Below are positions 30,898 to 38,479 of a stretch of DNA of 42,069 nucleotides, one piece after another; the first letter of the stretch is position 1, and every line of letters starts with the position of its first letter. Origin of the DNA: CADEFX01 sp050260355 (lineage in GTDB: Bacteria > Pseudomonadota > Alphaproteobacteria > Rhizobiales > Hyphomicrobiaceae); assembly GCA_050260355.1 (NCBI GenBank), contig JBLNBZ010000016.1:1-42069 (forward strand), written 5' to 3'. The notes below the pieces were generated by a model. That model was not told where the DNA came from, ran no database searches, and saw nothing but the letters and a program-made list of their open reading frames with translations. Both the position numbers and the translations under genes were made by a program.

Positions 30898-31253
30898 TCT
30901 CCCGCAAGGCTTGCGATCAGGGACGCCGCCTTGGCCGCCTCGGCAGCGGCCACCATGCCGGTCAGAGTGGCCAGCAGGCCGGCATCGCTGGTGCGATAGA
31001 CGAAGCCCGAGTGGTAGAGGGCGAGGCCCGCATCGGGCGTGTCGGTCTCATGAAAGAAGATCAGCATCAGCCCGAGCGGTGCGCTTTCGAGCTGATAGGT
31101 GGTGTGCGTCGCCGTGACCACGGAGATGTCCTCCGCGCCCGGCGCCACGCTCCAGAATTCCTCGGTCTGCGCCGCCGTCATCACCCATTGGTTGGCGGGC
31201 TCGGCCAGCGAGGCGGTGATGGCCGCCAGCAGCTCGGGGCTCATGGTTGCCAT
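30894..31253 (-). CDS. Hypothetical phage protein next to spike genes
   Basis: A 119-residue protein without a recognised family. It looks like a small alpha/beta protein with helical ends (MSPELLAAITASLAEPANQWVM and a very Ala-rich C-terminus). AAGGG lies 6 nt before the ATG. The stop overlaps the PAAR start, so they are coupled. It may be a chaperone for the spike tip, which is inference from position alone. Confidence 0.65.
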   Translation of the reverse strand: MATMSPELLAAITASLAEPANQWVMTAAQTEEFWSVAPGAEDISVVTATHTTYQLESAPLGLMLIFFHETDTPDAGLALYHSGFVYRTSDAGLLATLTGMVAAAEAAKAASLIASLAGE

Positions 31254-31262
31254 GGCGCGCCC

Positions 31263-32333
31263 TTACACCGATGGCGTGGCGGGATCGGAGCTCCAGCCCT
31301 GCTGATTGTGATCGATGCGCTGGCCGTTGATGGAGACCTGATCGGCCACCAGCTTGAGAGTGGCCGTGCGCAACACGATCGTGTCGCCGGTCATCAGGAG
31401 CTCGCTCTTGTCGCCGACGTTGCGCTTGTATTGGCCGGACTGGTTGTGGTTCTTCGGGATCGCCTCGTAAAAGCCGCCGGGGGCGACCCACGTGTTGGGC
31501 GAGATATCGCCGCCGGGCGAGATGAGCACGACCTGCTCGCCGACCTTGGGCGGGTCCCATTCCTTCTGCGAGCCGGTGCGCATCTGCCAGCGAATCCAGC
31601 CGGTCTTGACGTCGGCGCCGTTCTCGTCCTTGGCGTAGGCGACCTTGACGACGCCGTTGGCGGCATCGAGATCGGTGACGCGGCCAGGCCTGATGACGTT
31701 GGCCAGCCGGCGGTGCGCCTCGGCGACCTCGTGCTGCAGCTCGACGATGGCGTCCTGCATGTCCTCGAGCACGTCGCGCAGCATGGGATCGAGCTCTGCT
31801 TGTTCCAGATCGGATTGAGACAGCGCGGCGATGCTGCGCCGCAGATCGGCGACGTTGCCGAGCGCCTGCTGCAGGCGCATAGCCGGCCCGGCCGGGAATG
31901 GAGCCGGATCGCTGCGGTCCTCGGTGGGCTGGCGCAGGAAGCGCTCGAGGTTCAGGTCCTGCAAGCTTTTGCGCAGGCGCGCGCGTGAGAGCGCCCCCCA
32001 GCGCGAATCCCGATAGTTCTCGAGCGGACCGAGGATGCCGTCGAAGGCGCGTCCGAGTCGGCGATCCGAGCGCTGCTCGAACGTGCGGCGAAGCGCGCCG
32101 ACGTGCTTTCCCTCGACACGGTCCTGCTGGGCGCGGAGCCGAGAGTAAAACTCTTCGATACGTGGGCTCTGGCTCTCCTGCCATGCCTGCCTGCGATCCT
32201 GATCCTGGCGCGCAACCTCCTCCTTGCCGAGGTGACCCGCCTCGCGCAACGCGCGCACCTCATCGCCCGAGGCCGGACCCTGACGCGCATCGATCACATT
32301 GTCGCTGAGGCGATCCTTATCCTTGTAGTCCAC
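31263..32333 (-). CDS. Baseplate spike protein V (P2 gpV-like) with long N-terminal extension
   Basis: A 356-residue protein beginning with GTG 32333 (GAGG 7 nt upstream). The core from about residue 211 (RPGRVTDLDAANGVVKVAYAK, TGWIRWQMRTGSQKEWDPPKVGEQVVLISPGGDISPNTWVAPGGFY) matches the OB fold of P2 gpV, followed by a short beta-helix region. P2 V has only about 15 residues before this core. Here about 200 helical, Arg/Gln/Glu-rich residues precede it. It forms the membrane-piercing spike. Confidence 0.88.
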   Translation of the reverse strand: MDYKDKDRLSDNVIDARQGPASGDEVRALREAGHLGKEEVARQDQDRRQAWQESQSPRIEEFYSRLRAQQDRVEGKHVGALRRTFEQRSDRRLGRAFDGILGPLENYRDSRWGALSRARLRKSLQDLNLERFLRQPTEDRSDPAPFPAGPAMRLQQALGNVADLRRSIAALSQSDLEQAELDPMLRDVLEDMQDAIVELQHEVAEAHRRLANVIRPGRVTDLDAANGVVKVAYAKDENGADVKTGWIRWQMRTGSQKEWDPPKVGEQVVLISPGGDISPNTWVAPGGFYEAIPKNHNQSGQYKRNVGDKSELLMTGDTIVLRTATLKLVADQVSINGQRIDHNQQGWSSDPATPSV

Positions 32334-32342
32334 GCGACAGCC

Positions 32343-32969
32343 TCACGCATCGGCATCGGGCAGCAGCGGCTTGCCAGCCACGTAGGCGGGATCGCTGAAG
32401 ACCTGATCGAGATCGGGAGCAGACTCGGGAAAAGCGATCGGCGCGCCATCCTTGTCGAAGAGGCGCAGCAGATCCGCTTGCATATCGGCACCGCCGAGCT
32501 CGGGCCCGAACGAAATCTCCTGGCGCCACATCACCGAGCCCAGGCACAAGCCGCGCTCGTCGACGCGCACGTCCCACAAGTTCTCCGTCTGCAGCACCTC
32601 GGCAGGCCCGGTTGCCGCAAACCCGAACGTGCGCCCCTCGACCCACACCATGAAGGTGTGCAGCAAATCGAGCATCACGTCCTCGGCCGGCCGCGTCTTG
32701 GAGCCGGCCGTCACGATATGCGCCACCGTCGCCCACGGGCCGATCAGCTGCCCCATGTGGTTGCGGTTGATGGCGCCGCTCGAGCCGATGAAGCAGACAT
32801 GAATGCCGGGCTCGCGCTTGGAGACGTACTCGAGCCAGGTCTCGTCGATGTTGCGCGGCGACGGCGTCACCTCGCGGAACGGCTTCAACGCAGCATCGGC
32901 CGGGTTGATCGAGACCAGGTTGGCGCGGATGTCGGCGATGACCGCCTGGCGGAAGGCCAGAAAGCTCAT
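32343..32969 (-). CDS. Mu gp37-like phage protein (DUF1834-type), tentative
   Basis: A 208-residue protein. The position after the virion-morphogenesis and DUF1320 genes and before V matches Mu-like gene order, where gp37 (DUF1834) stands. Segments such as FRQAVIADIRANL and the middle VAHIVTAGSKTRPAEDVMLDLLHTFMVWVEGRTFG would suit a head-tail connector or tail terminator fold. The family call is by order and general look rather than a clear motif. Its ATG overlaps the previous stop. Confidence 0.6.
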   Translation of the reverse strand: MSFLAFRQAVIADIRANLVSINPADAALKPFREVTPSPRNIDETWLEYVSKREPGIHVCFIGSSGAINRNHMGQLIGPWATVAHIVTAGSKTRPAEDVMLDLLHTFMVWVEGRTFGFAATGPAEVLQTENLWDVRVDERGLCLGSVMWRQEISFGPELGGADMQADLLRLFDKDGAPIAFPESAPDLDQVFSDPAYVAGKPLLPDADA

Positions 32970-33391
32970 ACGCGCGACCCCGCTCCGCCGAGGCCCGCCG
33001 CCAGGAAGCGCTCAGCCACACGCTGCAGCTCGATGGCATCCGCCGGATTGATGCCCATGAAGGGACGCGCGACCATCTTGCGCGTGCCGAACTGGTGGTA
33101 CTTGGCATAGTGCACGTTGGTGCCGATCTCGGCCGTCATGCCCGATATGCGCGAGGCAATCGAGTTGCGCATGCGACCGGTGCGCACCAGCAGTCCGTAG
33201 CCGTCGGGCCGCTTCTTCGGCGCCCAGGCCGCCCCCGAGGGCGCCGTTTTGGTGGCGAAACGGCGCAGCGTCTGCTTGCGCACGGTCTCCGCCAGCACCG
33301 CCAACAGCTGATTGTGGGGGACGTGGCCGAGGCCCGAGACGACCAGGATCGCCTCGTCGAACCCCCTGTGATCGGCGATGATGACGGACAT
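32966..33391 (-). CDS. Phage virion morphogenesis protein (Mu gpG / P2 S-like)
   Basis: A 141-residue protein with the tail-completion signature: LLAVLAETVRKQTLRRFATKTAPSGAAWAPKK near the N-terminus, then LLVRTGRMRNSIASRI and the YAKYHQFGTRKMVARPFMGIN motif. Family members complete the tail or connect it to the head. The length is typical. It overlaps the next gene (ATGA at 32969-32966). Confidence 0.88.
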   Translation of the reverse strand: MSVIIADHRGFDEAILVVSGLGHVPHNQLLAVLAETVRKQTLRRFATKTAPSGAAWAPKKRPDGYGLLVRTGRMRNSIASRISGMTAEIGTNVHYAKYHQFGTRKMVARPFMGINPADAIELQRVAERFLAAGLGGAGSRV

Positions 33392-33437
33392 GCGGGCAAC
33401 CCGTCCTGATGCAGCCTGGCGCTATCTGGAAAAGGGC

Positions 33438-33869
33438 TTAGGAGCGGCGGACGGTGGGAATGGTCCAGGCGCCGTGCACGACGTCATCGTCGTCGACGTC
33501 GCCATCGCCGTCGCTGTCGCCGGGCGCGGGTGGCGGCAGCGGCAGCGAGGCCTTGCCCCCGGCAATGCGCTCGAGCAGCTTGATGGCGTCCTCGTAGCGC
33601 TGGCGCATCTCCAGCGTGCGCTTGCCCGCCTGCAGCGAGAGCCGGTAGACGGCCATGTCGCGAGCCAGCAGGGTGAGGATCGGCGGTGCCGGGCTCACCG
33701 GCACCGGATAGAGAACGCCGACGTAGGTGTCGATCTCGGAGGACACCTCCGCCAGCGCGGCCGTGACCGCCTCATCCGAGGGAGTGCCGGACGCATCGAG
33801 GTCGGCAATGATGTCGAGCAGCTCGACGGAGTAGACCTTCTCGATGTCCTCGCGCGTGGCGTAGGCCAT
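33438..33869 (-). CDS. Mu gp36-like head-tail connector protein (DUF1320)
   Basis: A 143-residue protein with the DUF1320 pattern: MAYATREDIEKVYS, then the helical middle VTAALAEVSSEIDTYVGVLYPVPVSPAPPILTLLARDMAVYRL and RQRYEDAIKLLERIAGGKASLP. Mu gp36 belongs to the connector region. An acidic DSDGDGDVDDDD stretch (about residues 118-129) replaces the usual C-terminal loop and could bind calcium. It lies 4 bp after the preceding gene. Confidence 0.88.
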   Translation of the reverse strand: MAYATREDIEKVYSVELLDIIADLDASGTPSDEAVTAALAEVSSEIDTYVGVLYPVPVSPAPPILTLLARDMAVYRLSLQAGKRTLEMRQRYEDAIKLLERIAGGKASLPLPPPAPGDSDGDGDVDDDDVVHGAWTIPTVRRS

Positions 33870-33873
33870 CGCC

Positions 33874-34557
33874 CTACTCCGCCACGTCGTCGCCGCCGAA
33901 GGCAGCCGACGTCATGTCATGATCGACGGCTGGCGCGGCGGGCGCAGAAGCCTTCTTGGCCCGCTTCGCCTTGCGCGCCTTGGCGGCCTTGGGCACTGCG
34001 CGCACCGGCTCGCCCGTGAGCGAGGCCGGCAGGCCCTCATCGATCAGAGCGCCATCCGACAGCGCCTCGGCCGTATCGGCAAGGGGCGCCGGGTCGGCAG
34101 CCTCGACCGGGGACCCGGGCCGCCGCAGGGCAGCCGTCTCCTCGCGGGCGCTTTCGACGACAGGATCGGGCTTGTCGCTCGCATGGGGCGCGGGTGACAC
34201 AACGGTCATAACCTCGGCCTGCGGCTCAGCCTTGACCTCGTCATCGGGCTCCGCCTGCGCGGAGTCGAGAATGCGTTCGATCATGCTGCGCGCATTCTCC
34301 GGCGACACGCGCGACACCTCGATCAGCAGATCGAGGGTGGCAGTGTCGCCGTCATCCGCCGCCTGCTCGAACTGAGCCTGCAGGGCGGCAGCATCGGCTT
34401 GAGGCCAGCCAGCGCGCATCGCATTGATGTAGATGGAGCGCGAGGTGGCCACGAGCTGGTTGCGCTGGCGGGCCAGCGCGCGCCGGCGCCGCGCACGCTT
34501 GGCAGCGCGCCGCGCCAGAAGATCGTTGATGGCGTTCGTATCGGTGGTGATCAGCAT
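33874..34557 (-). CDS. Hypothetical phage protein in head-connector region
   Basis: A 227-residue protein. The first 30 residues are very basic (RRAAKRARRRRALARQRNQL), and a helical domain runs to about residue 105. A long Pro/Glu/Ala-rich tail follows, with another basic patch (KAARKAKRAKK-type, near 195-205). The position after the capsid gene corresponds to Mu gp35, but I do not see a diagnostic motif. Basic ends suggest nucleic acid or capsid contact. Confidence 0.6.
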   Translation of the reverse strand: MLITTDTNAINDLLARRAAKRARRRRALARQRNQLVATSRSIYINAMRAGWPQADAAALQAQFEQAADDGDTATLDLLIEVSRVSPENARSMIERILDSAQAEPDDEVKAEPQAEVMTVVSPAPHASDKPDPVVESAREETAALRRPGSPVEAADPAPLADTAEALSDGALIDEGLPASLTGEPVRAVPKAAKARKAKRAKKASAPAAPAVDHDMTSAAFGGDDVAE

Positions 34558-34620
34558 GGCAACCCGGGGCGGCGTGGTTTTTCGTGTGGGTCAAAGATGT
34601 TTCAAGCAAAGGGACAAAAG

Positions 34621-34733
34621 GTCCCTGTCGCAGCTCTCCAGAGGAAGGAAAAAGAGCTGTGCGCGACAGGGACGGATCGGGATGTGAAGCGGCATCCCGA
34701 TCCGATCGGGGCGCAGGGAGGGGCACCCCGATC
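34621..34733 (-). other. Array of three long hairpins after the capsid gene
   Basis: Hairpin 1 has arms GTCCCTGTCGC (34621-34631) and GCGACAGGGAC (34663-34673) with an inner AGCTCT/AGAGCT stem. Hairpin 2 has arms 34673-34684 and 34693-34704 (GGATCGGGATG/CATCCCGATCC). Hairpin 3 has arms GATCGGGG (34704-34711) and CCCCGATC (34726-34733), plus inner pairs including a wobble that works only in leftward RNA. They fill the gap 34558-34752 between capsid and the next gene. CTTTTG follows hairpin 1, so it may terminate; the others probably protect the mRNA 3' end. Confidence 0.7.
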
Positions 34734-34752
34734 AAGAGCCTGCGGCCGGCGA

Positions 34753-35715
34753 TCAGCCAACCTTGTGCACGAACTTGACAATGCGCACGTTCTTGGCGTC
34801 GAAGCAGCGCGTCCAGTTGCTGCCCACGGCAAGCTCGGCGTTGGACGGCGTCTGTTTGACCGGCGTGCCGATCCACTTGACGCCGCGCGGATGCATGACG
34901 AGCATGCGCCGCTGCACGATGATGTCCTGGCCGCCGCCCTTGAGGGCCTCGCGCACCACCTCGACCGGCACCTTTGGGTTCGACTGCACGTAGCCGATGG
35001 CGCCCTGCCCGAAGATGTAGGTGGTGAAGATGCCCGTGCTCGGGTTATAGGGCATCTTGTCGTCGACGATCAGCACCTTGCCCTGATAGACCGGGATCGG
35101 ATCGCCGCCGTCGGAGGGGCGGATCTCCTCGATCAGATCGGCCTTCTTCATGGCCGTATAGGTGCGGCTGTGCACGGCGACACCCGAGAGCATGTCCTGG
35201 TGATCGCCGAGCATGGCCTGGGCGTCGATGAAGGAGGCCGGATCGAAGTTGGCCGCCGAGCCCGACAGGCCCGAGATGTCGAGCACGTTGGAGGCCATGG
35301 AGGCGGCCGACAGCGCACCCGAGCAGGCCGCAATCAAAATCTCCTGCTCGCGCCGCACCCAATACTCGGCAAAGCGCGTGGCGATCGCCTTGACCGGGTC
35401 GGAGCCGGCGAGATCGCCCGACAGGTCGGAGGCGCCGAACGGCTTGGCGCGATACAGCTTGGCGGCGATGTCCTGGCTGGTCGTGATGCCGGCGACCGTC
35501 AGGTCCTCCGTATCATCGACAACCTCGTCATCGCCCTCCAGGTCGTTGAAATAGGGCATATGCACGGTCGTGCCGCCCATGTGGGCGCCGAGCTCGGCCG
35601 TGAAGTCGACGACGATGCCGGAGCGGCGGAAGCGCGAAAGCTCCGTCGTCATCTGCAGGCTGTAGGCGTTGAAGTGCTCGGGTACGATGACGTCTTGCAG
35701 GCGAGTCTCGGTCAT
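34753..35715 (-). CDS. Major capsid protein
   Basis: A 320-residue protein with the look of HK97-fold phage coat proteins of the 300-340 residue type. These are an N-terminal EHFNAYSLQMTTELSRFRRSGI region, THLKED-like loops absent, middle KAIATRFAEYWVRREQEILIAA, then VAVHSRTYTAMKKADLIEEI, GKVLIVDDKMPY, TTYIFGQGAIGYV and RRMLVMHPRGVKWIG. It follows the scaffold-like gene and precedes the connector genes, the expected order. No Shine-Dalgarno is visible before ATG 35715; a terminator-like hairpin lies 72 bp upstream. Confidence 0.88.
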   Translation of the reverse strand: MTETRLQDVIVPEHFNAYSLQMTTELSRFRRSGIVVDFTAELGAHMGGTTVHMPYFNDLEGDDEVVDDTEDLTVAGITTSQDIAAKLYRAKPFGASDLSGDLAGSDPVKAIATRFAEYWVRREQEILIAACSGALSAASMASNVLDISGLSGSAANFDPASFIDAQAMLGDHQDMLSGVAVHSRTYTAMKKADLIEEIRPSDGGDPIPVYQGKVLIVDDKMPYNPSTGIFTTYIFGQGAIGYVQSNPKVPVEVVREALKGGGQDIIVQRRMLVMHPRGVKWIGTPVKQTPSNAELAVGSNWTRCFDAKNVRIVKFVHKVG

Positions 35716-35787
35716 GGAGGATGCTCACGGGTTGCGGCCCGAGAGACCCGCGTGCAACGTCATCGCCGCGCTCGCGCAGCGTCCCCC

Positions 35788-35817
35788 AAAAAAGCAAAAA
35801 GCCCGCACGCCGCGGGC
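35788..35817 (-). terminator. Intrinsic terminator between scaffold-like and capsid genes
   Basis: Leftward RNA GCCCGC-GGCGU-GCGGGC (35817-35801) is followed by TTTTTGCTTTTTT (35800-35788). It stands in the 163-bp gap 35716-35878, after the scaffold-like stop and 72 bp before the capsid ATG. I see no clear promoter between it and the capsid gene. Confidence 0.75.
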
Positions 35818-35878
35818 CCACAAAGGGCTCGGCGACGACGGGCTTTTCGCGACGCTTCAGGAGAGAGCGTCGGGAGGC

Positions 35879-36760
35879 TTACTTGCGCATCTCCGCTTCG
35901 GCCTGCGCTTTGAGCTGCTGGGCCAATTGCGGGTTCTGCTTGAGCAGCCTCGCCTGCTCGGTGGCGTTGAACGTGGGCCCCTTGAGCCAAGGGTTGGTCT
36001 TGGGGCGGGAGCCACCCGACGGCGTGCGCGAGCCGGAACCGCTCGCACCATCGCCCTCGAACGCGGCGGCGTAATCGTCACTCTGGCGCATGTGGGCCAC
36101 GAGATTGGTCACGCTCATGGGCTTGCCGTCGCCGTCATAGCGCTCGTCGCCGTCCTCATCGACGACAACGACCGCATAGCGGCCGTTCTCGGTTCGCTTG
36201 ACGCGCAACGAGTCCATGACGATGCGCTTCAGGAGCAGTGGGCGCCCCTTGTTCGCAACGATGGCCTCCAGAGCGTGGCGCTCCTTCATGTCGAGCTCGA
36301 GCGATTTCGACATTTCGTCGCGCTCTGCCTCGGCTTTCTTGCGTGCCTCCTCCTCGGCGCGGAGCTTCTTGGACCATTCGCGGTCCTTCTCCTCGCGCAC
36401 CTGGGAGATGCGCTTTTCGATATCCACGTCGGTCGGACCGCCCTTGTCGTTGACCTTGGTCGCCTCAGCGAGCTTGGCCTCGAACTCGGTGGTCATTTCC
36501 TCGAAGCGCGCCTTCAGCGCCTCGGGCGTGTCGACACCGGCCGCTTCCTTCCAGGCCTTGGCAGCCTTCTCGGCGGCGCTGCGCGCCTTGCGCTCGATGT
36601 CGAGACCTTTGTGGAGCCCCGTCGTCGCCTCGACCCGCTTCTTGAGGTCGGGGATCAGCGTCACGCTGTCCTCACCCTCCTTCTCGGGTACATAGAGAGA
36701 GCGAAATTCCTCGGGGATTTCGTCGAGATTGGGAGCAGTCAAGGGAAAGTCGAAAGGCAT
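35879..36760 (-). CDS. Phage scaffold-like protein
   Basis: A 293-residue protein read from ATG 36760. Residues 45-165 are a long charged coiled coil (EEARKKAEAERDEMSKSLELDMKE). A small domain follows (KGRPLLLKRIVMDSLRVKRTENGRYAVVVVDEDGDERYDG), then a Gly/Ser linker and a helical tail rich in Gln and Lys. Charged coiled coils directly upstream of a capsid gene are typical of head scaffolds. No protease motif is visible, so scaffold function is inferred from composition and position. Confidence 0.75.
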   Translation of the reverse strand: MPFDFPLTAPNLDEIPEEFRSLYVPEKEGEDSVTLIPDLKKRVEATTGLHKGLDIERKARSAAEKAAKAWKEAAGVDTPEALKARFEEMTTEFEAKLAEATKVNDKGGPTDVDIEKRISQVREEKDREWSKKLRAEEEARKKAEAERDEMSKSLELDMKERHALEAIVANKGRPLLLKRIVMDSLRVKRTENGRYAVVVVDEDGDERYDGDGKPMSVTNLVAHMRQSDDYAAAFEGDGASGSGSRTPSGGSRPKTNPWLKGPTFNATEQARLLKQNPQLAQQLKAQAEAEMRK

Positions 36761-36773
36761 CACGTCTCTCGCT

Positions 36774-36941
36774 GCGGGCCTCACGCCCGCGGTTGTGCCC
36801 ACAGCATCACGCCGGGGCAGATGAACGGCACGATGCCCAGCCGAGCCTCACGCTCGGCCGCATCGCGTTACACGCCCCGGTCGCGGCAGAGCGATCCGCC
36901 GGTCAGGGGTTACGAAGAAAAGGGGGAGCAGGCCTCACGCC
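36774..36941 (-). other. Structured leader of scaffold gene: hairpins with shared GUGAG loop
   Basis: In leftward RNA three hairpins share the loop GUGAG. Their arms are GCGGGC/GCCCGC (36790-36774), GCCGAGC/GCUCGGC (36858-36840) and GGC/GCC (36941-36931). The middle one is nested inside CGATGC/GCATCG (36831-36836, 36860-36865) and CCGGGGC/GCCCCGG (36812-36818, 36874-36880), making a long interrupted stem. A further hairpin GTCCAC/GTGGAC lies at 36961-36977. The 346-bp stretch 36761-37106 holds no gene. Confidence 0.6.
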
Positions 36942-36989
36942 CGCGGTGGGGAGCCTCGAAGTCCACAGCGCGTGGACCTCGCGTCCAGC

Positions 36990-37013
36990 AAAAAAGCCGC
37001 AAGCGCTCGCAGC
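36990..37013 (-). terminator. Intrinsic terminator upstream of the scaffold leader
   Basis: Leftward RNA GCUGCG-AGCGCU-UGCGGC (37013-36996, two wobble pairs) runs into TTTTTT (36995-36990). It would end transcripts of the small genes to the right (stop at 37107). A TTGACAG direct repeat just upstream (37070-37064 and 37058-37052) looks like -35 elements but would place the transcription start almost on this hairpin. Confidence 0.6.
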
Positions 37014-37106
37014 ACCGCAGCCTGACACGACAATGGGTACGATCGGCGAATCTGTCAATTCGCCTGTCAAGACCACAGACTGCGACAAGTTGACTCTCCC
37101 CCGCGA

Positions 37107-37403
37107 TCAGTCCTTGTGCCGCTGGCGCGGCCCACCGCGCCGGGCCATGGCGATGACGTTGTCCTCACTCTCGCCGGGCAGGTTCGGCATGCCCTCGAGC
37201 ACGAAATGGGCCATGCGCGCGGCCACGCGCAGGATGTCGGGCAGCTCGTCCCCCGACTCGTAGAGCTCGGTCGCCAGGATCAGGCATTCCAGCCGCAGCG
37301 ATTGCTCGAGCTGGAGCCGCTCCAGCAGCGCCGACCGCTCCAAATCGGCCTGCATGAGAGCGGGATGGGTGAGCCCGGCAGATGTGGGATCGTCAGCTTG
37401 CAT
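37107..37403 (-). CDS. Small helical hypothetical protein
   Basis: From ATG 37403 (GGAGA 7 nt upstream), 98 residues. It is rich in Leu/Glu with a long helix (DLERSALLERLQLEQSLRLECLILATELYE) and resembles small cytosolic phage proteins of unknown role. It lies upstream of the terminator at 36990. No membrane segment is seen. Confidence 0.65.
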   Translation of the reverse strand: MQADDPTSAGLTHPALMQADLERSALLERLQLEQSLRLECLILATELYESGDELPDILRVAARMAHFVLEGMPNLPGESEDNVIAMARRGGPRQRHKD

Positions 37404-37457
37404 GGGCAGCTCTCCGATTGATCTCCTAACCACGACGCGTCATTGCGAGCACGCCGG

Positions 37458-37691
37458 CTAACTGCGCCGGCGAAAGGTGATGGCAATCTCGGGCGGCGTA
37501 TCGGGAGAGGGGCTGGCCGCGATCTCGCCGTCGCCGAGCTGGCGGCCGGTCTCCGCGTCGTAGATGACGACCGGATCGAGATCCATGAGCAGCCCGTCGA
37601 GGGCCGCCTCCAGCGTGCGGCGGCGCTCGGGCTCGCCGCTCTCCGCCGTATCCTCGCCAGCCGCCCTCGCTGCGCGAACGCGCCTAGCCAC
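37458..37691 (-). CDS. Small hypothetical protein
   Basis: A 77-residue protein starting with GTG 37691, which has the strong ribosome site GGGAGG 6 nt upstream. The N-terminus is basic and a short middle stretch is hydrophobic (LLMDLDPVVIYDAETG). No family is recognised. It lies 23 bp after the signal-bearing protein gene and 54 bp before the next gene, probably in one transcript. Confidence 0.65.
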   Translation of the reverse strand: MARRVRAARAAGEDTAESGEPERRRTLEAALDGLLMDLDPVVIYDAETGRQLGDGEIAASPSPDTPPEIAITFRRRS

Positions 37692-37714
37692 GGCGTGCCT
37701 CCCGCCCTGCGGCC

Positions 37715-38107
37715 TCAGACGGCGTCGTCGGCGCCGAAGGTCGAGGGGACGACCCTGTCGAGCAGCACGAGCTCGGCGCAGTCGCCCGCCTCGGCATGAA
37801 AGGCGGCGCGCACACTGACGAGCACGTTCTCATCCGGCGCACGCTTGTGCGGATAGGCGCTGATGATCTCGTCGTTGACGCGCAGCACGAGCGTCTCGCT
37901 CGGCCCGACGGCGGCGTGACCCGTGATCTCGTAGGCGCCGGCGACGCGCGCCGTGAAGCGGGAGACGAGGGTCTCGCCGGCTGCGTCACCAGGCGCCGTC
38001 CCGCCCGGCGCCGCGTCGGGCGCATCCCAGGGCAGCTGAATGGCGCCGCCGGCGACGACGGCACTGATGAAAAGAGAGAAGCGACGGCGTGTGAGGGACT
38101 GGGACAT
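37715..38107 (-). CDS. Hypothetical protein with Tat-like N-terminus
   Basis: Read from ATG 38107 (GGAGG 9 nt upstream), 130 residues. The N-terminus LTRRRFSLFISAVVAGGAIQLP has the twin-Arg plus hydrophobic layout of a Tat signal or anchor. The remaining part is beta-rich (AYEITGHAAVGPSETLVLRVNDEIISAY). Export of a phage head-region product would be unusual, so the hydrophobic stretch may instead be an anchor or virion contact. No family is recognised. Confidence 0.6.
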   Translation of the reverse strand: MSQSLTRRRFSLFISAVVAGGAIQLPWDAPDAAPGGTAPGDAAGETLVSRFTARVAGAYEITGHAAVGPSETLVLRVNDEIISAYPHKRAPDENVLVSVRAAFHAEAGDCAELVLLDRVVPSTFGADDAV

Positions 38108-38312
38108 GGGGCTGAGCCTCCCTGAACGAGGCGCCAGCCTAGCGCATCTTTTGCGCCTTTTCGACCGAGATTGCCGAGCGCGGCGGTGGCCGGCCCGGCA
38201 GCAAGCCCCTTCGCGGCGATCGCGCATGGGCGGCCAGCACCATGCCGGCGCCGGCGAGGATCGTCCCCGGGCGCCGCGATCCTGGAAGGGGCCTGCTTGC
38301 CCATGGGCGCGC
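38108..38312. other. Noncoding gap with one hairpin
   Basis: No convincing gene is present in this 205-bp stretch. One hairpin with 7-bp arms AGGATCG (38255-38261) and CGATCCT (38275-38281) is visible, without a T-tract. A longer open frame that crosses the gap has no ribosome site and an Arg/Pro-rich product. Confidence 0.4.
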
Positions 38313-38393
38313 TCAGCGCTTCTTGGATGCCGGCGCCTTCTTGGCGGGCTTCTTGCTCGCCTTGGGCATGGGCTTCTTCAGCGACTTGGCCAT
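38313..38393 (-). CDS. Very small Lys/Ala-rich protein
   Basis: A 26-residue product (MAKSLKKPMPKASKKP and a similar tail) with 11 Lys. The ATG 38393 has an excellent ribosome site AAGGAG 7 nt upstream, and the gene stands alone between two gaps. The composition resembles histone H1-like tails, so nucleic acid binding or charge neutralisation in the head is possible. No homology is claimed. Confidence 0.6.
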   Translation of the reverse strand: MAKSLKKPMPKASKKPAKKAPASKKR

Positions 38394-38479
38394 CTCGGGG
38401 CTCCTTGCTTGCAGATGAATGATCAACGCCGCTACAAAGACCGAGGGCTGAGCGTTCAGCCCTCGGCCGCATTCCGGTC

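Noticed and set aside
37684..38472. 262-residue leftward frame across the 38 kb gap
   Set aside because: Arg/Pro/Ser-rich shadow of the Tat-like gene with no ribosome site; the competing frame has a signal-like N-terminus and GGAGG.
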